A DNA stretch of 64,000 bases from Rhizobium sp. P38BS-XIX (GCF_012641435.1 NZ_JABAIJ010000007.1:310001-374000), one strand, 5' to 3'. Shown: positions 45,308-54,536, numbered from the stretch's first letter. Program-made: numbers and translations. The notes: generated by a model not told the origin, from the letters alone.

Positions 45308-45330
45308 GTCAGTCTCTTTTACTGGCTTTC

Positions 45331-46677
45331 TTATTGCGCTGCCGCAGCAGTCGCCGGGAAGAAGCGGTTTTCCGGGCGCGGCAGGCCGAGGTGTTCGCGC
45401 AATGTCGTGCCTTCGTAGTCGCGGCGGAAGATGCCACGGCGCTGGAGCTCTGGAACGACGCGGGTGGTCACGTCAAGCAGTCCCTGCGGCAGGAACGGGA
45501 AGACGACGTTGAAACCATCGGAGCCTTCCTCGTGCAGCCATTGCTCCATCTCGTCGGCGATGCTTTCAGGCGTGCCGACGAAGGCGAGGCCGGCATAGCC
45601 GCCGAGGCGCTGGGCAAGCTGGCGCACCGTGAGCTTTTCGGCTTCTGCAAGAGCGATGACGCGTTCGCGCCCGCTCTTGCTGGCGTTGGTTTCCGGCGTT
45701 TCCGGCAGCGGACCATCCGGATCGAATTTCGAAGCATCGTGCCCCAGCGCGATCGAGAGCGATGCGATGGCGCTATCGTAGTGGACGAGACTGTCGAGCT
45801 TAGCGCGCTTCGCCTTTGCTTCCTCGATCGTGTCGCCGACGACGATGAAGGCGGCGGGCAGGATCTTCAGATGATCCGGGTTACGGCCTATCGCCTTCAT
45901 CCGCCCCTTGATATCGGCAAAGATCGATTTGCCGTCCGCGAGATTACGAGGTGCTGCGAAGACCGCCTCTGCCGTTTCCGCGGCGAGCTGGCGGCCGGCA
46001 TCGGATTGCCCTGCCTGCACGATGACGGGCCAGCCCTGCGGCGGGCGGGCGATGTTGAGGGGACCACGGACGCTCAGCTCCTCGCCCTTGTGCCCCAGCA
46101 CGTGCATGCGCTCCGGATCGAAGAAGATGCCGCTGTCTTGGTCCGGAAGGAAAGCGTCGTCGGCGAAGCTATCCCAAAGGCCCGTGACGACATCGTAGAA
46201 TTCGCGGGCGCGGTGGTAACGCTCGCCGTGTTCCCGATGCTCTTCAAGGCCAAAGTTCAGGGCGGCGTCGGGATTGGATGTGGTGACGATATTCCAGCCG
46301 GCGCGGCCGCCGCTGATGTGATCGAGCGAGGCGAAGCGGCGGGCGATATGATAGGGCAGGTCGAAGGTGGTGGAGGCGGTGGCGACGAGGCCGATCCTGT
46401 CGGTGACGGCGGCAAGCGCCGAAAGCAGGGTAAAGGGCTCGAAAGAGGTGACGGTCTGGCTGCGCTTCAACGCTTCGATCGGCATGTTGAGAACCGCAAG
46501 GTGATCCGCCATGAAGAAGGCGTCGAACTTCGCCTTTTCCAGCTCTTGCGCGAAGCTCTTGATATGCTGGAAATTGAAGTTGGCGTCCGGATAGGCACCG
46601 GGATAGCGCCAGGCTCCGGTGTGCAGGCTGACGGGGCGCATGAAGGCGCCAAGCTTCAATTGCTTCTGTTCGGTCAT
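45331..46677 (-). CDS. LLM-class flavin monooxygenase (NtaA/SnaA/DszA group)
   Basis: 448 aa. ERE-free start MTEQKQLKLGAFMRPVSLHTGAWRYP; ISGGRAGWNIVTTSN and EFYDVVTGLWDSFADDAFLPD are typical of the NtaA/SnaA/DszA TIM-barrel FMNH2 monooxygenases. Known role: oxidises N- or S-containing substrates (nitrilotriacetate, sulfones, others) using reduced flavin from a reductase. The reductase is not adjacent. Start 46677 is preferred over 46725 because GAGAGAGCCG precedes it. Confidence 0.88.
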   Translation of the reverse strand: MTEQKQLKLGAFMRPVSLHTGAWRYPGAYPDANFNFQHIKSFAQELEKAKFDAFFMADHLAVLNMPIEALKRSQTVTSFEPFTLLSALAAVTDRIGLVATASTTFDLPYHIARRFASLDHISGGRAGWNIVTTSNPDAALNFGLEEHREHGERYHRAREFYDVVTGLWDSFADDAFLPDQDSGIFFDPERMHVLGHKGEELSVRGPLNIARPPQGWPVIVQAGQSDAGRQLAAETAEAVFAAPRNLADGKSIFADIKGRMKAIGRNPDHLKILPAAFIVVGDTIEEAKAKRAKLDSLVHYDSAIASLSIALGHDASKFDPDGPLPETPETNASKSGRERVIALAEAEKLTVRQLAQRLGGYAGLAFVGTPESIADEMEQWLHEEGSDGFNVVFPFLPQGLLDVTTRVVPELQRRGIFRRDYEGTTLREHLGLPRPENRFFPATAAAAQ

Positions 46678-46789
46678 CGGCTCTCTCTCGAAAATCGCGG
46701 GGCTGCCATAACGTCGAAACGGCATCGCCAGCGGAATGATGCCCTACGACGTAGGCGCGCACCCCGCGCATTCAAAGAGCTGATTTCAT

Positions 46790-46957
46790 TTATTTGATCG
46801 CTTTCATGGAATATTCATCCGGGCTGTTTTCCGCGTGGCTGTGTTCGGCAGGCATGTTGTTGTCAATATAGTCAAAATGCCATTTGGCACCCGGCGCTGC
46901 CATACCCATATAAATCCCTCTAAGGATGAGGCGGAAATCGTTGATGGCGTCGCTCAT
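46790..46957 (-). CDS. Small uncharacterised ORF (55 aa)
   Basis: 55 aa: MSDAINDFRLILRGIYMGMAAPGAKW, then an acidic/His tail with HSHAENSPDE. No recognised motif and no strong ribosome-binding site. Lies between the LLM gene and the cyclase gene. May be a real small protein with a conserved tail, or a chance frame. Confidence 0.45.
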   Translation of the reverse strand: MSDAINDFRLILRGIYMGMAAPGAKWHFDYIDNNMPAEHSHAENSPDEYSMKAIK

Positions 46958-47180
46958 CGGTCCATGGCGAGATTTTCCGACGCATCGGTCTGTAGATCTG
47001 CTTGAGCGGATTGCGAAAGGCTGAGGCTCCGCGACCATCCTTCGAACGTGTCAAATCGCCGCTTCTGTGCCACAGAGGCGGCGATCCGTTACTTACATCA
47101 GGGCTATTTTGCGTCTTACAGCATTCCAAGCCTTCCAGTTTCGTACTAAAGCGAATCCTTTAGAGGGTCAGGAGATATCC

Positions 47181-48392
47181 ATGGACGCGAAGGACATTGG
47201 CGAAATTGCCAGCTGGCTCATGCAGGCCGGTCTCAAGGGGATGGCGGAAGCGGATATCCTGGCCGGTTTCTGTGAGCAGTGCCGTCGGCATGGTCTCAAC
47301 CTCGACCGCGCGATGGCGCTTATGGATACGTTGCATCCTGTTTATGAAGGCCGCGCCTTCCGTTGGGATGGCAACAGGGTTGTCGAGCGCGAGTTCGAAT
47401 ATGGTCCGTCGCATCAGGGGATCGCCTCCGAAAACTGGCTGCGTTCAGCCTTTCATCATATGTTGACGACGGGTGGCGACGAGGTACGGCGGCGCATTGG
47501 TTTTGGCGATCCCGCTGATTTCTACGGGCTCGACACGCTGCTGGCAGATGGACACACCGATTACATCGCCATGGTGCATCGCTTTGAAGAAGGCGGCACG
47601 ATCGGCGAGATGGATTGCTTCTATTCCAACTTCGCAACGGCCGCCGAAATCGGGTTTCCGGACGAGGATTTGCGTGTGCTGCGCAAGCTGACGCCGGCCC
47701 TGGCTCTGGCCATCAAGTGCACAGGCATGAGCCGCATTGCGCGCACCATTGCCGAGGTCTATCTCGGCGAAGATGCCGCCCGGCATGTTCTTGAAGGCAA
47801 GATCACGCGAGGCAAGACCGAACGGATCTCAGCGGCGCTATGGTTCTCCGATCTGGCCAACTACACCCGCATTTCGGATACGGCCGAGCCGGATGAAATC
47901 ATTCCCATGCTGAATGCTTATGCCGATGCCGTCATCTCCTCGATCCACGAGGCGGGCGGCAATGTGCTGAAGCTGATCGGCGATGGTACGCTTGCGATTT
48001 TCAAGGCCCGGAATTCCGCAGATGCCTGCGCCGCCGCCCTGATGGCGGAATCGCTGCTGCGTCAGCGACTGCGCGATCTCAATTCGCAGCGGCAGATCGA
48101 GGGCAGGCCGGTCACAGACGTCTATCTCGGCCTGCATATCGGCGATGTCTTCTATGGCAATATCGGCAGCATGGACCGGCTGGATTTCACCGTTATTGGC
48201 CCGGCCGTCAACGAGGTCAGCCGTATCGCTTCGATGTGCCGGTCTGCCGACCGCAACATTCTGATGTCGTCGAACTTCATCGAGGCGTTGTCGAGCAACA
48301 GAAGCAACGATCTCGTGTCCGTCGGTCGTTACGCGCTGCGCGGCGTCAACCGGCCGCAGGAGTTGTTTACGCTGCTCTCTTCGGCTGCATAA
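47181..48392 (+). CDS. Class III adenylate/guanylate cyclase
   Basis: 403 aa. An N-terminal region of about 210 residues, possibly a sensor domain without a known fold, is followed by the catalytic domain: WFSDLANYTRISDTAEPDEI (first metal Asp), NVLKLIGDGTLAIF (second Asp) and GLHIGDVFYGNIGSMDRLDFTVIGPAVNEVSRI. Known role: makes cAMP (or cGMP) from NTP. CAGGAG precedes the ATG. No transmembrane segment; the sensor input is unknown. Rhizobia carry many such cyclases. Confidence 0.9.
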   Translation: MDAKDIGEIASWLMQAGLKGMAEADILAGFCEQCRRHGLNLDRAMALMDTLHPVYEGRAFRWDGNRVVEREFEYGPSHQGIASENWLRSAFHHMLTTGGDEVRRRIGFGDPADFYGLDTLLADGHTDYIAMVHRFEEGGTIGEMDCFYSNFATAAEIGFPDEDLRVLRKLTPALALAIKCTGMSRIARTIAEVYLGEDAARHVLEGKITRGKTERISAALWFSDLANYTRISDTAEPDEIIPMLNAYADAVISSIHEAGGNVLKLIGDGTLAIFKARNSADACAAALMAESLLRQRLRDLNSQRQIEGRPVTDVYLGLHIGDVFYGNIGSMDRLDFTVIGPAVNEVSRIASMCRSADRNILMSSNFIEALSSNRSNDLVSVGRYALRGVNRPQELFTLLSSAA

Positions 48393-48397
48393 ACGCT

Positions 48398-50365
48398 TTA
48401 TCTGCGCCCGGCGGCGAACATGGGGCCACCCTTGTTGGCAGGAAATCCATAGCCATTGATCATGACGAGGTCGATATCGCTGGCACGCGCGGCGATGCCG
48501 CCCGACAGCAGGGTCTCGCCTTCGTCGGCCATGGCCTTCAGCAGGCGGGCGACGATCTCGTCTGCGGTGAAATGCTTCGGCGCAATGTTCTTTTCCGCAC
48601 GGGCGGCTTCGATCATGGCTGTGACTTCGGGATCGATCCTGCGCTTGCCGTCCGGATAAGCGTACCAGCCACGGCCGGACTTCTGACCGAAGCGACCGGC
48701 TTCGCAGAGGCGATCGGCAATGACGACATAGCGCTCCGTCGGATGACGGCTCGCGGCCTGTCGCTTGCGACGCGCCCAGGCGATTTCCAGACCGGCCATG
48801 TCGTAGACGGCGAATAGGCCCATCGGGAAACCATAGGTTTCCAACGCCACATCGATTTCATGCGGCAGAGCGCCGTCCTCGATCATGTATTCCGCCTCGC
48901 GGCGATAGGCTGAAAAGATGCTGTTGCCGATGAAACCTTCGGTGACGCCAGAGACCACTGGGAGCTTTCCCAGCCTTTTTGCCAAAGCGAGGGCGGTTGC
49001 CAGCACATCGGGCGCCGTCTGCTTGCAGTTCACCACTTCGAGAAGGCGCATGATGTGTGCCGGCGAGAAGAAATGCAGCCCGACGATACGTTCTGGCCGT
49101 TGTGTTGCGCTGGCGATCACATTGGGGTCGAGATAGCTCGTATTGGTCGCCAGGATCGTGTCGGCACGCACGATGGTGTCGAGGTGCTGGAACAATTCGG
49201 TCTTGACGGTGAGATCGTCGAAGACGGCTTCGATGACGATATCGGCCTCCGCCAACTGCTGCATATCCGCAGTGACGGCCAGTCGCGACAGGCGGTCCTC
49301 AAGCCCGGCGGCATCGAGACGTCCGGTCTGCACCGCCTTGTCCAGCAGGCCGGCAATCCGGTCGCGACCCTTCTCGGCAGCTTGCGCGCTTTGTTCGACG
49401 CCGATGACACGGTAGCCGCCGTTGAGTGCGGCGACGGCAATACCCGATCCCATCAGGCCCGTACCGACGATGCCGACGGTTTCGATCTTGCGCGGAGCGA
49501 TAGCCTCCAGTCCCTCCACCTTGCCGGCGGCGCGTTCGGCGAAGAAGACGTGGCGCAGGGCGGCAGCCTCTTCGCTATCGCGAAGTTCGATGAAGGTGCG
49601 GCGTTCCTCGGCCAATCCTTCTTGCAATGGTGTGGTTGCCGCGAGGCGGACGAGGCGGATGGCTTCAGCGGGCGCGCGCTGGCCACGAGCTTTGCGCAAT
49701 GCGTCTGCTGCAGCCTTGTCGATGGCTTCGAGCGCTTCCGACGGCACGGATAAAACGCCGGTGCAGCGCAGGCTGGCGGCGCTTGTTGTCTTGATATCGG
49801 CGATGGTGTCGGCGAGCAACGCATCGCCGGATACGCCATCGACGATGCCAAGCGTCTTTGCCTCAGTCGCGGATATGATGCGGCCATTGGCGATCAGGTC
49901 GATTGCGGCAGCGGTGCCGATGAGCCGCGGCAGTCGCTGCGTACCACCGGCGCCCGGCACGATGCCGAGCTTGACTTCTGGGAGACCGAGCTTTGCTGTC
50001 GGCGCGGCAAGGCGGCGGTGGCAGGCAAGCGCCACTTCCAGGCCGCCGCCAAGTGCTGCGCCGTTGATCGCGGCGGCAACCGGCTTCCCAAGAGCTTCGA
50101 TGCGCGAGATGACCTCGGGCAGCAGCGGCTCGACCGGTGGCTTGCCGAATTCCTTGATGTCGGCGCCGCCGATGAAGCTGTTGCCTGCACCGGTCAGGAC
50201 CACTCCAGCGACATCCTCACTCTTTTCGGCATGATCAAGTGCCGCCATCAGGCCGGCCCGGACATTGGCCGAGAGCGCGTTGACGGGCGCGTTGTCTATG
50301 GTGACGACGAGGATCGCTTCTGTCAGCGCCGCCGAGATGGTGTCCGAAAAGCGCAATGCCGACAT
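48398..50365 (-). CDS. FadB-like fused enoyl-CoA hydratase / 3-hydroxyacyl-CoA dehydrogenase
   Basis: 655 aa. N-terminal crotonase domain with the two catalytic Glu present (GGGLEVALAC and LPEVKLGIVPGAGGTQ). Rossmann NAD-binding VGIVGTGLMGSGIAVA near residue 300, then HCDH domains with VVNCKQTAPDVL and GFIGNSIFSAYRREAEYM. Known role: hydration and oxidation in beta-oxidation. Last gene of the catabolic series. CAGGGAATATC before the ATG at 50365. Confidence 0.9.
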   Translation of the reverse strand: MSALRFSDTISAALTEAILVVTIDNAPVNALSANVRAGLMAALDHAEKSEDVAGVVLTGAGNSFIGGADIKEFGKPPVEPLLPEVISRIEALGKPVAAAINGAALGGGLEVALACHRRLAAPTAKLGLPEVKLGIVPGAGGTQRLPRLIGTAAAIDLIANGRIISATEAKTLGIVDGVSGDALLADTIADIKTTSAASLRCTGVLSVPSEALEAIDKAAADALRKARGQRAPAEAIRLVRLAATTPLQEGLAEERRTFIELRDSEEAAALRHVFFAERAAGKVEGLEAIAPRKIETVGIVGTGLMGSGIAVAALNGGYRVIGVEQSAQAAEKGRDRIAGLLDKAVQTGRLDAAGLEDRLSRLAVTADMQQLAEADIVIEAVFDDLTVKTELFQHLDTIVRADTILATNTSYLDPNVIASATQRPERIVGLHFFSPAHIMRLLEVVNCKQTAPDVLATALALAKRLGKLPVVSGVTEGFIGNSIFSAYRREAEYMIEDGALPHEIDVALETYGFPMGLFAVYDMAGLEIAWARRKRQAASRHPTERYVVIADRLCEAGRFGQKSGRGWYAYPDGKRRIDPEVTAMIEAARAEKNIAPKHFTADEIVARLLKAMADEGETLLSGGIAARASDIDLVMINGYGFPANKGGPMFAAGRR

Positions 50366-50387
50366 GATATTCCCTGCCTGTCCGATC

Positions 50388-50783
50388 TTATTCCGGGATG
50401 ACGGCGGTTGCCTGGATCTCAATCTTGGCGCGATCTTCGACGAGTGCTACGACCTGCATCGCAGCCATGGCCGGGAAGTGGCGGCCGATAATCTCGCGAT
50501 ACGCCTGGCCGATACCCTTCAGATTGCCGAGATATTCCTTTTTATCAATGAAATACCAGGTCATCGAGGTAATGTGGGTCGGCTCGGCGCCGCCTTCAGC
50601 AAGGATGGCAACGACGTTCTTCAGCGTCTGGCGCACCTGCTCGACGAAATCGTCGCTTTCGAATTCGCAGGCGGCATTCCAGCCGACCTGACCGCCGACG
50701 AACACCGTACGGCCTGTCGCCGCTACGCCATTGGCATAGCCGATCGGCTTGGCCCAGCCTTCAGGTTGCAGGATGGTGTGCAT
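50388..50783 (-). CDS. RidA-like protein (YjgF/UK114 family) lacking the usual Arg
   Basis: 131 aa, RidA fold: GVAATGRTVFVGGQVGWNA, QVRQTLKNVVAILAEGGA, MTWYFIDK, and EIQATAVIPE. In RidA the conserved segment FPARSCVEV has the Arg that binds the substrate carboxylate; here the equivalent is FPAMAAMQV with Met106. So classical 2-aminoacrylate deaminase activity is unlikely. The related abm cluster of Azoarcus evansii also encodes a protein of this kind, described as a putative translation inhibitor. It overlaps the thioesterase gene by 23 bp. Confidence 0.85.
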   Translation of the reverse strand: MHTILQPEGWAKPIGYANGVAATGRTVFVGGQVGWNAACEFESDDFVEQVRQTLKNVVAILAEGGAEPTHITSMTWYFIDKKEYLGNLKGIGQAYREIIGRHFPAMAAMQVVALVEDRAKIEIQATAVIPE

Positions 50784-51192
50784 CGGTCGTCTCCAGATGA
50801 GAGGTCAGCGCGGCGCGGATATCATCCGGCCATGCGTATGATTGATTGTTATCGAGCGAGGTGGCGACGACGCGATGCTTGGCCGTCCAAAGCACCTGAC
50901 CGTTCGCCGAAACCTGATGTTCCAGATCGAGCGAAGAACGGCCGATGCCGCGGACGACAAGCACGAATTCCAGTTCGTCGCCTTGCAGGCCCGGCTTCAT
51001 GAAGGTCAGATCGAGCCGCACGGTGGGGACACCGATGCGGCGGTTGTCGATCAAGCGCCTCCAGGGGAAGCCGAGCGAGGCGAAGTAGTCTTCCAGCACC
51101 CCCACGAGGATGTTCAGATACGATGGGAAATAGGCGATCCCAGAGGGATCGCAATCTCCGAAACGTAAGGGTTTGGTGGTCTTGAATGCCAA
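50761..51192 (-). CDS. 4-hydroxybenzoyl-CoA thioesterase family protein
   Basis: 143 aa hotdog fold. FGDCDPSGIAYFPSYL carries the catalytic Asp15. VGVLEDYFASLGFPW and TVRLDLTFMKPGLQGDELEF are typical. Known role: hydrolyses acyl- or aroyl-CoA thioesters, often to free trapped CoA or overflow products. It overlaps the RidA-like gene by 23 bp and follows the acyl-CoA dehydrogenase by 8 bp, so it is in the operon. Confidence 0.87.
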   Translation of the reverse strand: MAFKTTKPLRFGDCDPSGIAYFPSYLNILVGVLEDYFASLGFPWRRLIDNRRIGVPTVRLDLTFMKPGLQGDELEFVLVVRGIGRSSLDLEHQVSANGQVLWTAKHRVVATSLDNNQSYAWPDDIRAALTSHLETTDAHHPAT

Positions 51193-51200
51193 AGCGGACC

Positions 51201-52382
51201 TCAGTTCGAAAAGGCGGCGATGCCTGTGATGGCGCGGCCGAGAATGAGGGCGTGGATGTCGTGCGTGCCCTCATAGGTGTTGACCACTTCGAGGTTGACG
51301 AGATGGCGCGCGATGCCGAACTCATCCGAGATGCCGTTGCCACCGAGCATGTCGCGGGCAGCGCGCGCGATATCGAGCGCCTTGCCGCAGCTGTTGCGCT
51401 TGAGGATGGAGGTGAGCTCGACAGGCGGATGGCCTTCTTCCTTCATGCGGCCGAGACGCAGGCAGCCCTGCAGGCCGAGCGTGATCTCCGTCACCATGTC
51501 GGCAAGCTTTTTCTGGATCAGCTGGTTGGCTGCAAGGGGACGTCCGAACTGCTTGCGGTCGAGCACATATTGGCGCGCCTTGGCGTAGCAATCCTCGGCG
51601 GCGCCGAGCGCACCCCAGGCAATGCCGAAGCGTGCGGAGTTGAGGCAGGTGAAGGGACCCTTGAGGCCGGATACGTTCGGCATCAGGTTTTCTTCGGGCA
51701 CGAAGACATTGTCCATGACGACTTCGCCGGTGATGGAAGCACGCAGGCCGACCTTGCCGTGGATGGCCGGTGCAGACAGGCCCTTCCAGCCCTTCTCGAG
51801 GATGAAGCCGTGGATGAGGCCATCCTCGGTCTTGGCCCAGACGACGAAGACATCGGCGATCGGCGCATTCGAAATCCAGGTCTTGGCGCCGGTCAGGCTG
51901 TAGCCGCCATCGACCTTCTTTGCGCGGGTGACCATCGAGCCGGGATCGGAGCCGTGGTTCGGCTCGGTGAGGCCGAAGCAGCCGATCCATTCGCCGGTCG
52001 CGAGCTTCGGCAGGTACTTCTGCTTCTGTTCTTCGGAGCCAAAGGTCTCGATCGGCACCATGACGAGCGAGGATTGCACGCTCATCATCGAGCGGTAGCC
52101 GCTATCGACGCGTTCGACTTCGCGGGCGATCAGGCCGTAGGCGACGTAGCTGAGGCCAGCACCGCCATATTCCGGGGAGATCGTCGGGCCGAGCAGGCCG
52201 AGCTCACCCATTTCGCGGAAGATCGCCGGATCGGTCTTTTCATGGCGGAAGGCTTCGAGGACGCGTGGCGCGAGCTTTTCCTGCGCGTAGGAATGCGCGG
52301 TATCAAGCACCATGCGTTCGTCGTCGCTTAGCTGCTCCGTCAGCCGGAACGGGTCGGCCCAGTCGAAAATCTCGCGGCTCAT
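51201..52382 (-). CDS. Acyl-CoA dehydrogenase, glutaryl-CoA dehydrogenase-like
   Basis: 393 aa. FAD/acyl-CoA dehydrogenase signatures CFGLTEPNHGSDP and KTWISNAPIADVFVVWAK; catalytic Glu371 in NTYEGTHDIH, and YRSMMSVQSSLVM. The NTYEGTHDIH form and the Arg/Ser region point to the glutaryl-CoA dehydrogenase group, which couples dehydrogenation and decarboxylation to crotonyl-CoA. GGGAGATACCAGC before the ATG at 52382 sets the start; ATG 52397 is five codons upstream. The RIME-like element lies just upstream. Confidence 0.85.
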   Translation of the reverse strand: MSREIFDWADPFRLTEQLSDDERMVLDTAHSYAQEKLAPRVLEAFRHEKTDPAIFREMGELGLLGPTISPEYGGAGLSYVAYGLIAREVERVDSGYRSMMSVQSSLVMVPIETFGSEEQKQKYLPKLATGEWIGCFGLTEPNHGSDPGSMVTRAKKVDGGYSLTGAKTWISNAPIADVFVVWAKTEDGLIHGFILEKGWKGLSAPAIHGKVGLRASITGEVVMDNVFVPEENLMPNVSGLKGPFTCLNSARFGIAWGALGAAEDCYAKARQYVLDRKQFGRPLAANQLIQKKLADMVTEITLGLQGCLRLGRMKEEGHPPVELTSILKRNSCGKALDIARAARDMLGGNGISDEFGIARHLVNLEVVNTYEGTHDIHALILGRAITGIAAFSN

Positions 52383-52397
52383 GCTGGTATCTCCCAT

Positions 52398-52500
52398 TAG
52401 AGCGTTTCAGTGTTTCCAGTTAGCACTGAACCGCTCAAGTTTTTTGTTCACGCAATTCCGGGCGGAAAACCGCTTCGCACTTTTCCTGGAATTGCTCTAG
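52398..52500. repeat. RIME-like intergenic element, second full copy
   Basis: Palindrome 1: GAGCGTTTCAGTG / CACTGAACCGCTC; palindrome 2: GCAATTCC...CGCTTCGCAC...GGAATTGC, ending CTCTAG at 52500. The last CTAG supplies the stop codon of the gene at 52497. Confidence 0.82.
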
Positions 52501-53675
52501 GTCTTCAAAAGTTCGCGCGCGACGATGAGTTTCTGAACTTCGGTCGCACCTTCATAGATGCGAAGCGCGCGGATCTCCCGATAGAGTTTTTCCGTTATCT
52601 CGCCCGACTTCACGCCGCGCCCGCCAAAGAGCTGGACGGCACGGTCGATGACGTTTTGCGCGGTTTCCGTTGCCGTCATCTTGGCCATGGCTGCCTCGCG
52701 CGTCGTCGGCAAGCGCTGCACGTCTCGACGCCAGGCCGCCCGATAGGTGAGCAATGCCGCCGCGTCGATGCCGGTCGCCATATCGCCGAGGGCGGCCTGC
52801 GTCAACTGAAGGTCGGCAAGGGCTGCCCCGAACATCGGGCGTGCGCGTGCGTGAGCCAGCGATTCATCCATTGCGCGGCGGGCAAAGCCGAGGGCAGCAG
52901 CGGCGACCGAAGCGCGGAATATATCGAGCGTGCGCATGGCGATCTTGAAGCCTTCGCCAGCTGCGCCGAGACGGCGCGACGCGGGAATGCGGCAGTTCTC
53001 AAAACGGATCGTCGCCAGCGGATGCGGCGCGATGACCTCAATACGTTCGGCAATCGAGAAGCCGGGATCGTCGGCAAAGACGACGAAGGCAGAGATGCCG
53101 CGGGTTCCAGGCGCTTCGCCGGTGCGCGCAAAGACGGTGTAGACATCGGCGATGCCGCCATTGGAAATCCAGGTCTTCTCGCCATCAAGGACATAGTGGT
53201 TGCCGTCGAGACGGGCAGCGCAGCTCATGGCGGCCACGTCGGAGCCGGCATCCTTTTCCGACAGAGCGAAAGCGGCAAGCCAATCGCCGGAGCGCACCTT
53301 GGGCAGAACGGCAGAGCGCAATTCGGACGAGCCGGAAAGGCCGATCGCGCCGGTGCCGAGGCCCTGCATGGCAAAGGCGAAATCGGCAAGGCCGTCATGC
53401 CAGGCCAGCGTTTCGCGGGCGAGGCAGACCATGCGGGAATCGACCAGCGGTTCATTATCGGAGAACCCGGTTGCGGCGGTCAGAAGCCCGGCTTCGCCCA
53501 GCGCTTTGACTAGCTTGCGGCACGCGCCATCGACATCGGCGTGATCGATCGAAGCCATGGCGCCGGACTTTGCGAAAACATCGACCTCGGCGGCGAAGCG
53601 GTGATGGCGCTCCTCGAAGAAGGGCCAATCCAGATGATCGCGGGTCAGGCCGGGGAGGCTGTTTACCGTCGACAT
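52497..53675 (-). CDS. Acyl-CoA dehydrogenase family protein
   Basis: 392 aa. AFALSEKDAGSDVAAMSC and KTWISNGGIADVYTVFAR are acyl-CoA dehydrogenase motifs; the catalytic Glu375 is in RIYEGATEVQ. Known role: FAD-dependent alpha,beta-dehydrogenation of acyl-CoA, passing electrons to ETF. Its TAG stop is the terminal triplet of the RIME-like element, so the C-terminus LLKT may have been set by the insertion. The crotonase gene is 4 bp upstream. Confidence 0.88.
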   Translation of the reverse strand: MSTVNSLPGLTRDHLDWPFFEERHHRFAAEVDVFAKSGAMASIDHADVDGACRKLVKALGEAGLLTAATGFSDNEPLVDSRMVCLARETLAWHDGLADFAFAMQGLGTGAIGLSGSSELRSAVLPKVRSGDWLAAFALSEKDAGSDVAAMSCAARLDGNHYVLDGEKTWISNGGIADVYTVFARTGEAPGTRGISAFVVFADDPGFSIAERIEVIAPHPLATIRFENCRIPASRRLGAAGEGFKIAMRTLDIFRASVAAAALGFARRAMDESLAHARARPMFGAALADLQLTQAALGDMATGIDAAALLTYRAAWRRDVQRLPTTREAAMAKMTATETAQNVIDRAVQLFGGRGVKSGEITEKLYREIRALRIYEGATEVQKLIVARELLKT

Positions 53676-53679
53676 CGCC

Positions 53680-54531
53680 TCAGTCCCCCTGAAATTCCGG
53701 TTTGCGCTTGGCGGCGAAGGCTTCGAAGGCGCGGCGGAAATCCTGTGTCGCCATGCAGACGGCCTGGGCCTGCGCTTCGGATTCGATCATTTCGTCGATC
53801 CCCATCGCCCATTCCTGGTTCAGCATGGTCTTCGTCATGCCGTGGGCAAACCAAGGTCCGTCAGCCAGCGAACGCGCGAGCTTGATCGCTTCGGCTTCGA
53901 GATCGGTGCTGGCGTGCAGGCCGTTATAGAAGCCCCAGGCCTGTCCTTCCGCTGCCGTCATCGAACGGCCGGTAAAGAGAAGCTCGGCGGCGCGACCCTG
54001 GCCGATGATGCGGGGCAGGATGCCGCAGGCGCCCATATCGGCGCCGGCCAGACCGACGCGGGTAAAGAGGAAGGCCGTCTTGGCTTCCGGCGTCGCCAGC
54101 CTCAGATCCGAGGCCATGGCAAGGATGGCGCCGGCGCCCGCGCAGATGCCGTCCACAGCCGTAATGATCGGCTGCGGGCACTTGCGCATCGCCTTGACGA
54201 GATCGCCGGTCATGCGCGTGAAGGCCAGTAGCTCGGGCATCGCCATGCGGGTCAACGGTTCGATGATCTCGAAGACATCGCCGCCCGAGGAAAAGTTGCC
54301 GCCGGCGCCGGTCAGCACGATGGCACGGATATCGGATGCGTAAACGAGATCGCGAAAGAGATCGCGCAGCTCGGCATAGCTGTCGAAGGTCAGCGGGTTC
54401 TTACGCTCGGGGCGGTTCAGGCGGATGGTGGCAACGCGGCCGTCTTCGCTGACATCCCAGAGGAAATGCTGTGGCTTCAGATCCTTGAAGGGCTTCAAAT
54501 ATCCCTTCATCGTCATATCCAGATCGCTCAT
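53680..54531 (-). CDS. Crotonase-family protein with atypical active site
   Basis: 283 aa. VATIRLNRPERKNPLTFDSYAEL and FSSGGDVFEI are crotonase motifs. Aligned by eye, the two catalytic Glu positions are not conserved: GAGAILAMASD has Ile in place of the first, and FLFTRVGLAGADMG has no Glu at the second. This suggests a hydrolase, isomerase or decarboxylase rather than a simple hydratase. Lies between the SDR and the second acyl-CoA dehydrogenase with 4-5 bp gaps. The start at 54531 has GGAG 13 nt and GAAGG 5 nt upstream. Confidence 0.82.
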   Translation of the reverse strand: MSDLDMTMKGYLKPFKDLKPQHFLWDVSEDGRVATIRLNRPERKNPLTFDSYAELRDLFRDLVYASDIRAIVLTGAGGNFSSGGDVFEIIEPLTRMAMPELLAFTRMTGDLVKAMRKCPQPIITAVDGICAGAGAILAMASDLRLATPEAKTAFLFTRVGLAGADMGACGILPRIIGQGRAAELLFTGRSMTAAEGQAWGFYNGLHASTDLEAEAIKLARSLADGPWFAHGMTKTMLNQEWAMGIDEMIESEAQAQAVCMATQDFRRAFEAFAAKRKPEFQGD

Positions 54532-54536
54532 CGCCT

